From Saprospiraceae bacterium (GTDB taxonomy: Bacteria > Bacteroidota > Bacteroidia > Chitinophagales > Saprospiraceae), in NCBI GenBank assembly GCA_016714025.1, contig JADJOB010000002.1, positions 1,768,001-1,832,000 on the forward strand: a stretch of 64,000 nt of DNA. The letters are read 5' to 3'. The position numbers and the translations under genes are program-made. Shown here piece after piece: positions 18,936 to 27,764 of the stretch. Numbering within the stretch: the stretch's first letter is position 1; the number at the start of each line of letters is the position of its first letter. The notes below the pieces were generated by a model that made no database searches, was not told where the DNA came from, and saw nothing but the letters and a program-made list of their open reading frames with translations.

Positions 18936-19570
18936 TTATTCTTCGCTCCATCCTGGACCCACTTTTTAATTTGTTGTATTTTACAATCCGGTAGTTTGTT
19001 TCCATTTTTTGGCATATTGACCGTGTTGCCATCGCGGATTATTGAACTAATTAATGATCCATCTTCCACCGTTAATTTAACTCCATTAAAATTATTGTAA
19101 TCAACGCCACCCTGAGGTCTTGGTCCGGCATGACAGCCATTACAATAAAGATCTAAAATCGGTTTAACTACGCTGCTATAACTTACAAAACTCGTATCAC
19201 ATGCTTCAACCATACAAACCGCATTCAATGCTCCTTGTTCTATCCAGAGTGAAATCGTCGTAATTTGTTCTTTACTCAATCTGTCATAGGGTTTTGGAGG
19301 CATTGGACTGAATGGACTGGTGATCACTTTGTACAATTCACTTTTGCGATATGAACCTGGTTCAACCATTCGTAATATATCGTTGTATTGCGTCAGGTCA
19401 TACCCTTTTTCATAGGTTGCTGGATTATGACATCCTTCTCGTGCGCAGGTCGATACAATCAAGGGCAAAACTTCTTGCTCGAAACAAACTTCTCTACCAT
19501 CTGAGATATATTCATTTGTGCATGATGACAAAAAAACAATTACAGATAAGAATGGAATAAATTTATTCAT
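18932..19570 (-). CDS. Lipoprotein cytochrome c-like protein
   Basis: About 212 residues from the ATG at 19570, chosen because it gives a short lipoprotein signal with lipobox LSSC. Two sites contain Cys-x-x-Cys-His-like patterns: CAREGCH (C-x3-CH variant with the preceding Cys) near residue 45, and CNGCHAG, a canonical CxxCH haem motif, near residue 143. The layout resembles the planctomycete/Bacteroidota-type cytochrome c domains found in surface redox proteins, and KNGNKLPDCKIQQIKKWV is the usual C-terminal helix after the axial Met position (NMPKNG). It is the first gene of a minus-strand set with DUF5777 and anchor-V genes, probably an envelope electron-transfer or metal-related unit. 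Confidence 0.78.
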   Translation of the reverse strand: MNKFIPFLSVIVFLSSCTNEYISDGREVCFEQEVLPLIVSTCAREGCHNPATYEKGYDLTQYNDILRMVEPGSYRKSELYKVITSPFSPMPPKPYDRLSKEQITTISLWIEQGALNAVCMVEACDTSFVSYSSVVKPILDLYCNGCHAGPRPQGGVDYNNFNGVKLTVEDGSLISSIIRDGNTVNMPKNGNKLPDCKIQQIKKWVQDGAKNN

Positions 19571-19647
19571 AAACTGAAAATGCATAATTTAAGCTTGCAA
19601 ATATAAGGAGGGGATAGAAACATCGATAAATTGCTTCTTAAACCAAC

Positions 19648-19675
19648 AAAAATACCTCCCGAAGGAGGTATTTTT
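19648..19675 (-). terminator. Rho-independent terminator
   Basis: A perfect 12-bp stem (AAAAATACCTCC with GGAGGTATTTTT) and a CGAA tetraloop lie 18 bp past the end of the PepSY-like gene. The T-run is present on both strands, so it could stop transcription either way. Confidence 0.8.
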
Positions 19676-19692
19676 GAGGTTGAACGGTGGGT

Positions 19693-20304
19693 TTATTTCA
19701 GTTCTTTGACAAAAATCCCGTTTTCATCAAACAGTAGCAATTTACGAGTGCCATTTAATGTGAGTGCAATAACAAACTTACCATCCGGAGTCATTCCTGC
19801 CCGCTCAATCGTGGAACCAGTATAATTGGTATCAATGTATCCAGTGATTTCAACCAATAAGCTGGTGATGTCAACAGGAGTCAAATGCTTGTTGGGTCCG
19901 TGCTTGCGGTGGATTTTTGGATTGAGTTCTTTTACAAATGCCCCGTTTGCATCAAACAATAGGATTTTAAAGCTTTTATCAGCGAATTGGATGATAACGA
20001 TAAAATTACCATCCCGTCCTGTTCCGGCTCGCTTAATGTCTGCTCCCGGATAGTTGGCAGCAATGTAATCAGTTATTGCCGGCAATAAATCAGCAATCGG
20101 AATTTTTCTGCAGGAACTGTCCCGGTCCGGTCGGTTCCGTTGCCCTAATTCTAAAGCAGTGGTGCTTTCGCCGGAGTTCAAATCAGTAATTACAATGCCG
20201 TTCAAAGCTTGATCTAAACTGCCTAAATCAGCTGAATCCGTTTCTTTTTGGCATGAAGCCATCCCTATGGCACAGAGTGCCAATAATCCCATAATTTTTT
20301 TCAT
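19693..20304 (-). CDS. PepSY-like lipoprotein with two repeated domains
   Basis: A 203-residue lipoprotein (lipobox MASC near residue 18). The mature part contains two clearly homologous ~65-residue units: DYIAANYPGADIKRAGTGRD...KILLFDANGAFVKEL and GYIDTNYTGSTIERAGMTPD...KLLLFDENGIFVKEL. This pattern resembles the PepSY-like (BLIP-fold) domains of Bacteroidota periplasmic proteins, which are thought to bind other proteins. A short acidic and basic linker joins signal and first unit. It stands alone, with a terminator after it and a divergent sigma-factor gene 223 bp upstream. Function unknown. Confidence 0.78.
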   Translation of the reverse strand: MKKIMGLLALCAIGMASCQKETDSADLGSLDQALNGIVITDLNSGESTTALELGQRNRPDRDSSCRKIPIADLLPAITDYIAANYPGADIKRAGTGRDGNFIVIIQFADKSFKILLFDANGAFVKELNPKIHRKHGPNKHLTPVDITSLLVEITGYIDTNYTGSTIERAGMTPDGKFVIALTLNGTRKLLLFDENGIFVKELK

Positions 20305-20527
20305 GGTGAATAAATGATTAAGTTAAATAATAAAAATTAGTATAGGTATAGTGTTTCAATATGCTCAATATGTATTCTCAATTACATTACGAAGAGTTGG
20401 ATAGAAAAGTATGTTTGAGGTTTAATCCATCCGTAATTTTTATTTAATTTCAATTTTACCGCCATCCAGGCAACCTATTTCTTTGTAATTTCGTAGGATT
20501 AATTAATAGGATTCAATACGGACCGAT

Positions 20528-21133
20528 TTGGCCAACGAAGAGTTACATATCAATCCACCTGATTTGGATGAATGGATTCAGTTAAGTATTGCGCAACATC
20601 CCCTGGGTCAAAGACGCCTTTATGAGCACTTTTTCCCATATGTTAAGAGTATTTGCCTGCGTTACACATCCCGATTGGAAGATTGTGAAGAAGTCATGGA
20701 CGATTCATTTATTAAGATGTTCAAAAATCTTGATAAGTATGATTTTTCCAGGCCATTTAAGTTTTGGTTGCGGACGGTGGTGGTAAATACAGCGATTGAT
20801 TTTTACAGACAATCCACTCGTAAAATTCAATCCCAATCCATAGATGATTTTTATGAATTGAGTATTGATGATCACACCATCAGCAATTTGTCCGTAAATG
20901 AAATTATGGGCGTAATTCAAAAATTAAGTCCATCCTATCGTTCTGTTTTTATGTTGTTTGTTGTTGATGGCTATAGCCATAAAGAAATTGGAGAGTTGCT
21001 GAATATTACTGAAGGTACCTCCAAATCAAATCTGGCTAAAGCGCGAATGAAATTACAGGACATGTTACAAAATGAATATTCAAAAAATTCAGGAATTCCT
21101 GAATTAAAATTAAGCTTACCGTCAGAAATATGA
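20528..21133 (+). CDS. ECF-type RNA polymerase sigma factor
   Basis: The 201-residue protein carries sigma region 2 at about 25-95 (RRLYEHFFPYVKSICLRY, CEEVMDDSFIKMFKNLDKYD) and region 4 at about 125-180 (VFMLFVVDGYSHKEIGELLN). The start is a TTG at 20528; the frame has a TAG at 20507-20509 and no ATG between. The gene overlaps the next by 4 bp (ATGA), indicating translational coupling to a membrane protein that probably acts as its anti-sigma partner. It is a paralogue of the sigma factor at 13980-14558 in architecture, not in close sequence. Confidence 0.87.
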   Translation: MANEELHINPPDLDEWIQLSIAQHPLGQRRLYEHFFPYVKSICLRYTSRLEDCEEVMDDSFIKMFKNLDKYDFSRPFKFWLRTVVVNTAIDFYRQSTRKIQSQSIDDFYELSIDDHTISNLSVNEIMGVIQKLSPSYRSVFMLFVVDGYSHKEIGELLNITEGTSKSNLAKARMKLQDMLQNEYSKNSGIPELKLSLPSEI

Positions 21134-22473
21134 AACCAGAAGAATTTGACCATCGCCTGAATCAAAAACTAGATGAACTTCATCCGGTATTTGAAGAAAA
21201 AGACTGGAATCGCTTTTATGCAAAATACCAGTCCCAGTCAACTCGAGTGGAAGCTAAGTCCTCAAATCGAAAATACCTCTTGCTTTTATTGTTGCTCTTG
21301 TTTTCAATAGGAGTGGCCTATCAAATGAATGCATTCCAAATGCTCAAAGGGTTTTTGAAGATTCAAGAGCCGGTCGTTTCTCCGATTCTGACAGAGATAA
21401 AGCCTTCCGCATCGGATCAACAAAATGTACAAGGGATTGAAAATGCATCCGCTGAAGAGAAATTAACAAATACCAATGAACAAACTTCTTCCGTATCTAC
21501 TAACATGCAGGAAGCTTCCGCTCAACAAAATCAGACGATTGATAAGAATTTAAATCGCAATCAATCCAATCAATTTAGCCAAAATCAAAATGTAGATTTA
21601 AATAATTTAAAAAATACCACAAAGTCGAATATTAAATCTTCAGAAGCTGCTTCAGGAATCTCATCGAATGAAAGCTTTACAAACAATGCAGAAGCATTGT
21701 TGCCAACAAACTCTGCAAGTGATGCTGTCAATATGGGTAATGGCATCTTAGAAATATCAGCTTGTTCAAAAAACGGAATTCAACAAGTATCGGAAGTTGC
21801 GTTATTAGATAATTTGGAATTAAACCCTTTAAAAAATGAGTTTAAACCTAAACTGAATGCTAAATTTATTAAAGCTGTGCACAGCTTTAAATATTCAATT
21901 GGAGCTTTAACACTCCTTACAGAAAAACATTTCAATCAAGGCATTGCTTTTGAGCTGAAGACTAAAAAATACATTTCATTTAATACAGGCTTAATTCGCC
22001 AGTCGTATTTTGAACAATCCTACAGCGATACGTATTCTTTTTCCGAAACCACTGCGGATGAATTTTCTGAATTAATTAAACCTCGTCACAGTCGTTCCGA
22101 GAATATAAGGAATATAAGAATCAATGCAACTGAATGGTTGTTGCCGCTTCAATTGAAATATTATCTTCCGTTTAGTTCAAAGTATGCAGCTTATTTTTCA
22201 GGTGGAATCCAATTAACACTTTCAAGTCGGGTGCGCATGGATTTTGATTACCTTTCATACGTAACACAACAAGAAATGTCTGAAAACGATTTTGATCAGG
22301 CCTCCAATAGGGCTACACTGATTAATCAATTTAATTTAGGAACAGGCATTCAAAGGAGTTTTAATAAATTGAATTGTCAGCTGGGAGTAAACCTTCAGAA
22401 AAACAACAGCAATCAATCATTTATTAACAAATACGAACCGGGCATTCAATTAGCTGTATTTTATAAGATTTAA
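21130..22473 (+). CDS. Membrane protein partner of ECF sigma factor with beta-rich C-terminal domain
   Basis: A 447-residue protein with a ~45-residue cytoplasmic N-terminus, a membrane segment at about 48-65, a long Asn/Gln/Ser-rich linker (about 75-210) and a C-terminal ~210-residue domain of alternating strands (FKYSIGALTLLTEKHFN to IQLAVFYKI). The C-terminal part resembles a small PorT-like outer-membrane beta-barrel and ends in an aromatic strand. Such a fusion, an inner-membrane sigma-partner N-terminus followed by a barrel-like domain, is unusual; the linker might let it span the periplasm. It overlaps the sigma gene by 4 bp. The anti-sigma role is inferred from position only. Confidence 0.7.
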   Translation: MKPEEFDHRLNQKLDELHPVFEEKDWNRFYAKYQSQSTRVEAKSSNRKYLLLLLLLLFSIGVAYQMNAFQMLKGFLKIQEPVVSPILTEIKPSASDQQNVQGIENASAEEKLTNTNEQTSSVSTNMQEASAQQNQTIDKNLNRNQSNQFSQNQNVDLNNLKNTTKSNIKSSEAASGISSNESFTNNAEALLPTNSASDAVNMGNGILEISACSKNGIQQVSEVALLDNLELNPLKNEFKPKLNAKFIKAVHSFKYSIGALTLLTEKHFNQGIAFELKTKKYISFNTGLIRQSYFEQSYSDTYSFSETTADEFSELIKPRHSRSENIRNIRINATEWLLPLQLKYYLPFSSKYAAYFSGGIQLTLSSRVRMDFDYLSYVTQQEMSENDFDQASNRATLINQFNLGTGIQRSFNKLNCQLGVNLQKNNSNQSFINKYEPGIQLAVFYKI

Positions 22474-22635
22474 CCCAAGCTGGATAGCGGCCGCATATAA
22501 ACTTGCTTATTTTCTTAAGCAAAGTGTATGCACAAGTAATTTAAACATTTAATTGCATTGCACAGCGCGTCTACATAAATTTATTGACACTTAAATTTAG
22601 GATGTAGATAGGTCCTTAGTTATTTTTTATGCAAG

Positions 22636-23400
22636 CTAACTTTTATTTTTAAATGCAGCAATGGCTTTTTTACTAAAGTCAGATAAAACCAATTGGCCAC
22701 TAATCGCCGCTCGGTCTAAGAGTTTTTGATCCCATGATGGACAGTCTTCCCAAAAAACTTTCTTAAGTTGTCTTAACGCTTCAGGATTGTAATTCAACAG
22801 GGTTTTAATAAATTGTTCAATATAACGGTCTAATTGTTCAACGGATTCAAATACTTCGGTGTACAGTCCTTTGTCTTTAGCCCATTGAGCTGTTTGCCAT
22901 TCAGCCGGACTCAATGCCATTTTTTGAAAAGCTGCCAATCCCATTTTTCGCTCTACTACCGGTCCAATAACAAAAGGTCCAATTCCCACCGCTAATTCGC
23001 TGAGTCGAATGCTTGCATACTGACTGGCCATCGCATAATCCAATGCAGCTGCCAGTCCAACACCGCCGCCAATTGCTTTACCATGGATGCGACCCAAAAC
23101 TGGAACCGGACACTTACGAATTGCCAAAATAACATTTGCAAAACCTGAGAAAAATTGTTGTCCGGTCTTAAAGTCTTCGATAGCTGCCAACTCATCAAAA
23201 CTTGCCCCTGCACAAAAACTTTTATCTCCTTCACTGCGTATGAGAATCAGATCAACAGCAGGATTGATTCCACATTCCTGAATGCGCTGGGCCAATTGTG
23301 ATAAAATTGTACCTGGCAATGAATTTTGTGCTGGATGAAAAAAAAATATCGTTGCCAATCGATTTTCTATCGTGCTGCTTACAAAAGCTTCCATGTTCAT
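22636..23400 (-). CDS. Enoyl-CoA hydratase/isomerase family protein
   Basis: A 254-residue crotonase-fold protein that would act on a CoA thioester in beta-oxidation or aromatic-acid degradation. Visible are the CoA-binding FCAGASFDEL segment (the oxyanion-hole strand), GRIHGKAIGGGVGLAAALDYAMAS with the second oxyanion glycine, and SELAVGIGPFVIGPVVERKMG. The usual catalytic Glu pair is not obvious: the second position lies in a GPFVIG turn. The PaaY-like gene starts 6 bp upstream, so they form a two-gene operon, and a role near phenylacetate catabolism (PaaF/PaaG-like) is plausible but no other paa gene is in the window. An ATG two codons in is an alternative start. Confidence 0.83.
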   Translation of the reverse strand: MNMEAFVSSTIENRLATIFFFHPAQNSLPGTILSQLAQRIQECGINPAVDLILIRSEGDKSFCAGASFDELAAIEDFKTGQQFFSGFANVILAIRKCPVPVLGRIHGKAIGGGVGLAAALDYAMASQYASIRLSELAVGIGPFVIGPVVERKMGLAAFQKMALSPAEWQTAQWAKDKGLYTEVFESVEQLDRYIEQFIKTLLNYNPEALRQLKKVFWEDCPSWDQKLLDRAAISGQLVLSDFSKKAIAAFKNKS

Positions 23401-23406
23401 TCAAGT

Positions 23407-24000
23407 TTATTGTTTTGTTTTATTCCAGGAGCTAAATTCTCCTTCCGGTGTTTTATAATGTTCCGGTTTTTCCGTTAATGGTTCGCATGGTTTGATATCC
23501 TGATGTGCATTGCGTGCTAATTCCTGATATAGTTGAGTGCCTTTAGTTTTCCAGGTCAACATATCATCGGATACTTGTTTTATAATTTTAGCAGGATTAC
23601 CAACTACCAGACTTCGCGCTGGAATTTTCGATCCTTCTTTTATAAAACTCAAGGCACCTACGATACATCCTTCACCTAATTCAACATCATCCATAATAAC
23701 TGCATGCATTCCAATTAAACAATTTTCACCGATGGTGGCACCGTGTATAATGGCACCATGGCCAATATGTGCATTTTTTTTAAGAATGGTTTGTACACCC
23801 GGAAACATATGAATCGTACAACTTTCCTGTACATTGCATCCATCTTCAATAATAATTTCTCCAAAATCTCCCCGGATGGCCGCAAAAGGACCGATGTACA
23901 CGTCTTTTCCAATGCAAACACAACCGGTAACTGCTGCTTGTGGATGCACAAAGGCTCTTGGATGAATCACAGGAATAAAATCTTTATAAGAATAGATCAT
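23407..24000 (-). CDS. paaY: PaaY-like hexapeptide-repeat protein
   Basis: The 197 residues match E. coli PaaY in length. The protein is a left-handed beta-helix of hexapeptide repeats (IGKDVYIGPFAAIRGD, IIIEDGCNVQES, IGENCLIGMHAVI). Three His residues in CTIHMFPG and HIGHGAIIHG correspond to the metal-binding histidines of gamma-carbonic-anhydrase-like proteins. PaaY is described as a thioesterase that rescues stalled ring-cleaved intermediates in phenylacetate degradation. The family is also used outside that pathway. It precedes the enoyl-CoA hydratase gene by 6 bp. Confidence 0.83.
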   Translation of the reverse strand: MIYSYKDFIPVIHPRAFVHPQAAVTGCVCIGKDVYIGPFAAIRGDFGEIIIEDGCNVQESCTIHMFPGVQTILKKNAHIGHGAIIHGATIGENCLIGMHAVIMDDVELGEGCIVGALSFIKEGSKIPARSLVVGNPAKIIKQVSDDMLTWKTKGTQLYQELARNAHQDIKPCEPLTEKPEHYKTPEGEFSSWNKTKQ

Positions 24001-24053
24001 AACAGATTATTTGCAAATGTAGGTCGGGCAATGTAATTTTATCAAAAAAAAGC

Positions 24054-24725
24054 ATGGGCAGCTATTTTACAAAAAAATGCACTGATTTTTTAAGAGATTT
24101 AAGTTTAAATAATAACAGGGAATGGTTTAACGAACATAAAGAAATATTTAAGGTTTATGTTGAAAAGCCTTTCCACCAATTTGTAGATGATTTGATTGAA
24201 CAATTACGTGAATTGGATCCTAAAATTCAAATAAGCGCTAAAGAGGCCGTTTTTAGAATTTACAAAGACATTCGTTTCAGTAAAGATAAAACTCCTTACA
24301 AAGAATACATGGCGGCGCTCATTTCAAAAAACGGGCGAAAAGATCACAGTACTCCTGGATTGTATTTCGAGCTTCGAAAAGATGGAATTCAAATTTATAC
24401 GGGAGTCTATGAGCCAAATAAAGAACAATTGGCCAATATCCGGTACTTCATTGCGGAACATCTGACAGAGTTTAATAAATTATTGCAACAAAAGGCATTT
24501 GTTAAACGCTATGGTACCATTCAGGGTGAAAAAAACAAACTAATCCCTTCAGATTTAAAGGAAGCAGCCGCAAAACAACAATTAATTTACAACAAACACT
24601 TTTATTGTGCGTGTAAATTGGAAAAATCAATCATTACTTCTGATAAATTAATCAAAGAATTGATAAACTGTTATAAAGATGCGAGGCCTTTAAATCAGTT
24701 TTTTCAAAGTGCCCTGGAAGCGTAA
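24054..24725 (+). CDS. DUF2461 family protein
   Basis: A 223-residue soluble protein. The opening FTKKCTDFLRDLSLNNNREWFNEHK and FRIYKDIRFSKDKTPYKEYM blocks are the hallmark of the DUF2461 (TIGR02453) family. The function of the family is not established. It stands alone on the plus strand between two minus-strand operons, 8 bp before the end of the YihY gene. The ATG at 24054 follows an A-rich stretch and is the only reasonable start. Confidence 0.88.
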   Translation: MGSYFTKKCTDFLRDLSLNNNREWFNEHKEIFKVYVEKPFHQFVDDLIEQLRELDPKIQISAKEAVFRIYKDIRFSKDKTPYKEYMAALISKNGRKDHSTPGLYFELRKDGIQIYTGVYEPNKEQLANIRYFIAEHLTEFNKLLQQKAFVKRYGTIQGEKNKLIPSDLKEAAAKQQLIYNKHFYCACKLEKSIITSDKLIKELINCYKDARPLNQFFQSALEA

Positions 24726-24732
24726 GATCAAG

Positions 24733-25716
24733 CTATAAGTCTTCAGAATTGTAAATGCGCTGGTTTAAATTTTTTTGAACCATAAGATCCCTGTTTACGA
24801 CAATAGCAGCATTCAATTCAAATCCTAATATTAAAATCAAGGTATTTAATCGCATCCAAATCAGAGTAATAATTAAAGCACTGATTGCACCATAAATTTT
24901 GTGATACGAACTGAAGCGATCTACAAAAATTCCAAAGAGAATAGACGTAATAATAGAAGCTACCGTTGCAAACAAAGCACCGGGAGAAATCCCCTTGATT
25001 GGTTTTTTTATAGCAGGGCCGTATCGGTACACGATGGCAATTACTGAATAAAACAAAATCAGCGTAACAGCATATTTTAAACTGGTTATACTGATTTTGG
25101 TGAAGGCATTCATTTTAAAATAATTTAAAAATTGCCGTAAGATCTTTTCACCAAAGATGATGACCAATACAGAGAATATCATTAAAATTCCAAAGCCAAA
25201 CGTAATGGCAATTGCGGTCAGTTGCCGCTCCAACCAATTGCGCTTTCTGAAACTTGATTTATACGTTTTATCAAATCCACGCATCAAAGAAAGGATACCT
25301 TCAGATCCAAACCAAATCGCTAAAATAAAACCAATGGACAACAAGCCACTTTTTGCTTGTGGCCGGATGCTGTTGATCATATCTGTAATAACATATTCTT
25401 TGGCTCCGGAAGGCAAAATGGATAAAATGGAATGCTCCAGGTTCTTATAAAAATCAAGATTCCCTGGTAAATAGGCTGTCAGCGTAAAGAAAAAAATCAA
25501 AGATGGAAACAAGGCTAAAAAAAAATGATAGGTCATTGCACTTGCACGCATATTCAAATCATTCCTGCGGGCTTCATGAACTAAAAATGCAAAAACCTGG
25601 AAAATTGGTACGCCCCGAAATCCTGGAAACGAATGAGTTTTGGTCCAATCAATAATTTGACCTGTTACAGGAAGCTGGCCAATCCGTTGAAATATGCTCA
25701 ATTTATTTTTTTTCAA
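24733..25716 (-). CDS. YihY/BrkB family inner-membrane protein
   Basis: A 327-residue protein with about six membrane segments (about 65-85, 115-140, 160-190, 205-225, 235-260, 270-300). ASAMTYHFFLALFPSLIFF and the SIGFILAIWFGSEG segment are characteristic of the YihY/BrkB group; the old link to ribonuclease BN is a misannotation. Transport substrate is unknown. The start is a TTG at 25716, overlapping the thioesterase gene by 14 bp, which points to a shared transcript. Confidence 0.85.
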   Translation of the reverse strand: MKKNKLSIFQRIGQLPVTGQIIDWTKTHSFPGFRGVPIFQVFAFLVHEARRNDLNMRASAMTYHFFLALFPSLIFFFTLTAYLPGNLDFYKNLEHSILSILPSGAKEYVITDMINSIRPQAKSGLLSIGFILAIWFGSEGILSLMRGFDKTYKSSFRKRNWLERQLTAIAITFGFGILMIFSVLVIIFGEKILRQFLNYFKMNAFTKISITSLKYAVTLILFYSVIAIVYRYGPAIKKPIKGISPGALFATVASIITSILFGIFVDRFSSYHKIYGAISALIITLIWMRLNTLILILGFELNAAIVVNRDLMVQKNLNQRIYNSEDL

Positions 25717-26119
25717 AATATGGATACAGTTTATCTAAAATAAATTGAGGGGTGGATATTCGTACCTTACTTTCTGAATTTAAAAAACATAAAATGACCT
25801 GAGCGGAATTGATGTGTTCTTTTTCTTCGTTGAAAATACTGGTGTCAAAATGTATGCTGTTCTCCGGTAATTTCTGAATAGCGGTTTTAATGGTCAGCAA
25901 ATTATCATAATAAGCCGGACGCAAATAACGGATAGAAACTGAAACAACCGGCATAAAAATACCGTGACGACTCTCCAGATCTGCGTACGAAATTCCAAGA
26001 CTTCGCAGGGCCTCTACGCGCCCAATTTCATAATACTGCATGTAATTGCCATAATACACATAGCCCATCTGATCGGTCTCTGCATATCGAACCCTGAATT
26101 GAAACTGATGTGTAAACAT
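25703..26119 (-). CDS. Hot-dog acyl-CoA thioesterase (YbgC/4HBT type)
   Basis: 138 residues with the 4-hydroxybenzoyl-CoA thioesterase signature RYAETDQMGYVYYGNYMQYY, in which the Asp is the catalytic residue of the YbgC branch. IGRVEALRSLG and YYDNLLTIKTAI fit the hot-dog helix and strands. It hydrolyses acyl-CoA esters, substrate unknown. It lies between the arginine deiminase gene (11 bp upstream) and the YihY gene, all on the minus strand. Confidence 0.88.
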   Translation of the reverse strand: MFTHQFQFRVRYAETDQMGYVYYGNYMQYYEIGRVEALRSLGISYADLESRHGIFMPVVSVSIRYLRPAYYDNLLTIKTAIQKLPENSIHFDTSIFNEEKEHINSAQVILCFLNSESKVRISTPQFILDKLYPYFEKK

Positions 26120-26130
26120 GACTATTTAAA

Positions 26131-27381
26131 TTACAATTCCCTTAAAACTGGACAAGACATGCAATGGGGTCCGCCACGTGCTCTGGAAAGTTCACTCGAA
26201 GGTAAAGTGATGATGGTGTTTTCAATGCCTGCTGGGTCTAAGTCCATACTTAAAAAGTCAGTAGCATGAATGACTTGATAACCCGCATTTTTAAATGCGA
26301 TTTCCGTTTTAGGATTTCGGTCATACGTAAGCGCAACACCGGGACGCAATGTCAATAAATTACAGCCATCTGTCCATTGCTCGCGTTCCTGATAAGGAGA
26401 TTCTCCATTGCCACTCCAGATAAATTGGATATCTGGATCCAATTCAGCATGTAAAAAATCAAGGACTGAAGGATATTCAACCAAACTGCCATCATTTCGG
26501 TGTATGGTTACATAAGAACCCAAGCCATCTTTTACAATTGGTTTATAACCTACAAAATGCGTTTGATTGATTTGGGTAAAAATGGTATCTATGTGCATAA
26601 AGGAACGTTCTTTTGGCACATCAATTTCTACAACATTTTTAACAATATTTTTTTCAAACAATACACGTTTTAATGATTGCAATGCATGGTCTGTAGTACG
26701 TTCGCTGCTTCCAATTAATAAGTAATCTTTATGGATCATCATTAAATCCCCGCCTTCGATTGAAATGGGTTCTCCTTTTTTTGAAGGTGGAAATTCATCA
26801 ACGACATTTAAGTTGATCAGTTTATTTTCTTTTGCCAGATAACTGAAGAAAGGATGAGCATGAAATATAAATCGCGTCAATAAATTTTCCCGATAACGTA
26901 CATATTTGGAAGCCTTTGTGATCACTACGTGATCGTTAACCGTCGTTGCAATGTCTCTGGTGAAAATAAAATTAGGAACCGGGTCAAAAACGATTTGCTC
27001 TTCTTTTTTATAATATCCTGAAATCAAAACTTCCGATAAAGTTTCATGATCCAAATCCAACAATAACTTATAGGTGTTTGAAGGCAATTCCTCAAAATCC
27101 TTTATGAGATTTAAAACTTCTTCTTTGATTTTTGAATCTGCATCCAGGGATTCTTTAATCAGCGTTTGGGTTTCCAACACGTGCTCGCTCCCAATAAAAC
27201 GGCGCAGTACATTCTGATATACCCGATGCTCGTTTTGCATGGTGGGTAAATGGACAATATCATCAAAAAGCAATTCACCGGCTCGACGAGGACTGATTCG
27301 GTCTATGCCCTCATCCGGATTATGGACGATTAATTTCTTTAAAGGCTTAATTTCGGAATCTACATAAACTGCCGGGCGCAT
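26131..27381 (-). CDS. arcA: Arginine deiminase
   Basis: 416 residues, the usual ADI length. Arginine deiminase converts arginine to citrulline and ammonia in the cytoplasm. The guanidine-modifying fold motifs are present: FTRDIATTV, SIEGGDLMMI, HIDTIFTQI with the catalytic His, and GGPHCMSCP with the nucleophile Cys407 near the C-terminus. No carbamate kinase or ornithine carbamoyltransferase gene is next to it, so it may serve arginine turnover rather than a full ADI energy pathway. The ATG at 27381 starts MRPAVYVDSEI. It is probably the first gene of the operon with the thioesterase and YihY genes. Confidence 0.92.
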   Translation of the reverse strand: MRPAVYVDSEIKPLKKLIVHNPDEGIDRISPRRAGELLFDDIVHLPTMQNEHRVYQNVLRRFIGSEHVLETQTLIKESLDADSKIKEEVLNLIKDFEELPSNTYKLLLDLDHETLSEVLISGYYKKEEQIVFDPVPNFIFTRDIATTVNDHVVITKASKYVRYRENLLTRFIFHAHPFFSYLAKENKLINLNVVDEFPPSKKGEPISIEGGDLMMIHKDYLLIGSSERTTDHALQSLKRVLFEKNIVKNVVEIDVPKERSFMHIDTIFTQINQTHFVGYKPIVKDGLGSYVTIHRNDGSLVEYPSVLDFLHAELDPDIQFIWSGNGESPYQEREQWTDGCNLLTLRPGVALTYDRNPKTEIAFKNAGYQVIHATDFLSMDLDPAGIENTIITLPSSELSRARGGPHCMSCPVLREL

Positions 27382-27584
27382 AAAATAAATTGAACTGCAA
27401 AGGTAACGAATTCAGTCCGAAGCACTTTCCACTGAGAAATTTCAGCAAATTATCAATACATTATATTTTTGTTTAATATTAAAACATATGATAACCAATA
27501 ATATATCATTTATACTTTCAAAGTACCGGAATCAGAATGAAAGAAATACTCAAAAAATTTGAAATAGATAGTTCATCCCCTGAA

Positions 27585-27690
27585 TCCGCACGATGTCCGA
27601 TCCGCTCCCACAATTCGTCCCGCGGTTACGCGGGATGTCCGCTACGCTCCCATAATTTTTAATTTTTAATTCTTAATTCTTAATTGATCC
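27585..27690. repeat. CCCGCG hairpin plus 7-bp AT-rich tandem (copy 2)
   Basis: The same composite as near 18850: CCCGCG-GTTA-CGCGGG (about 27619-27634) with a different loop, then ATGTCCGCTACGCTCCC and a 7-bp AT-rich tandem (TTTTAAT/TCTTAAT units). A degenerate half-copy (ATGTCCGATCCGCTCCCA) directly precedes it. A short open frame starts at the ATG near 27537 and runs into the repeat for ~40 codons; it may be the remnant of a gene replaced by the repeat, but I would not call it a gene. Confidence 0.72.
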
Positions 27691-27764
27691 TAGTTCCTTC
27701 CCATTCACCCCATCAACTTCTCCCAATTCGTATATTCATTATCTTTCGACCTGATTTAAAAATT

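Noticed and set aside
22636..24000. Considered a full phenylacetate degradation cluster
   Set aside because: Only paaY-like and enoyl-CoA hydratase genes are here; paaA-E, paaK and paaZ are absent from the window.
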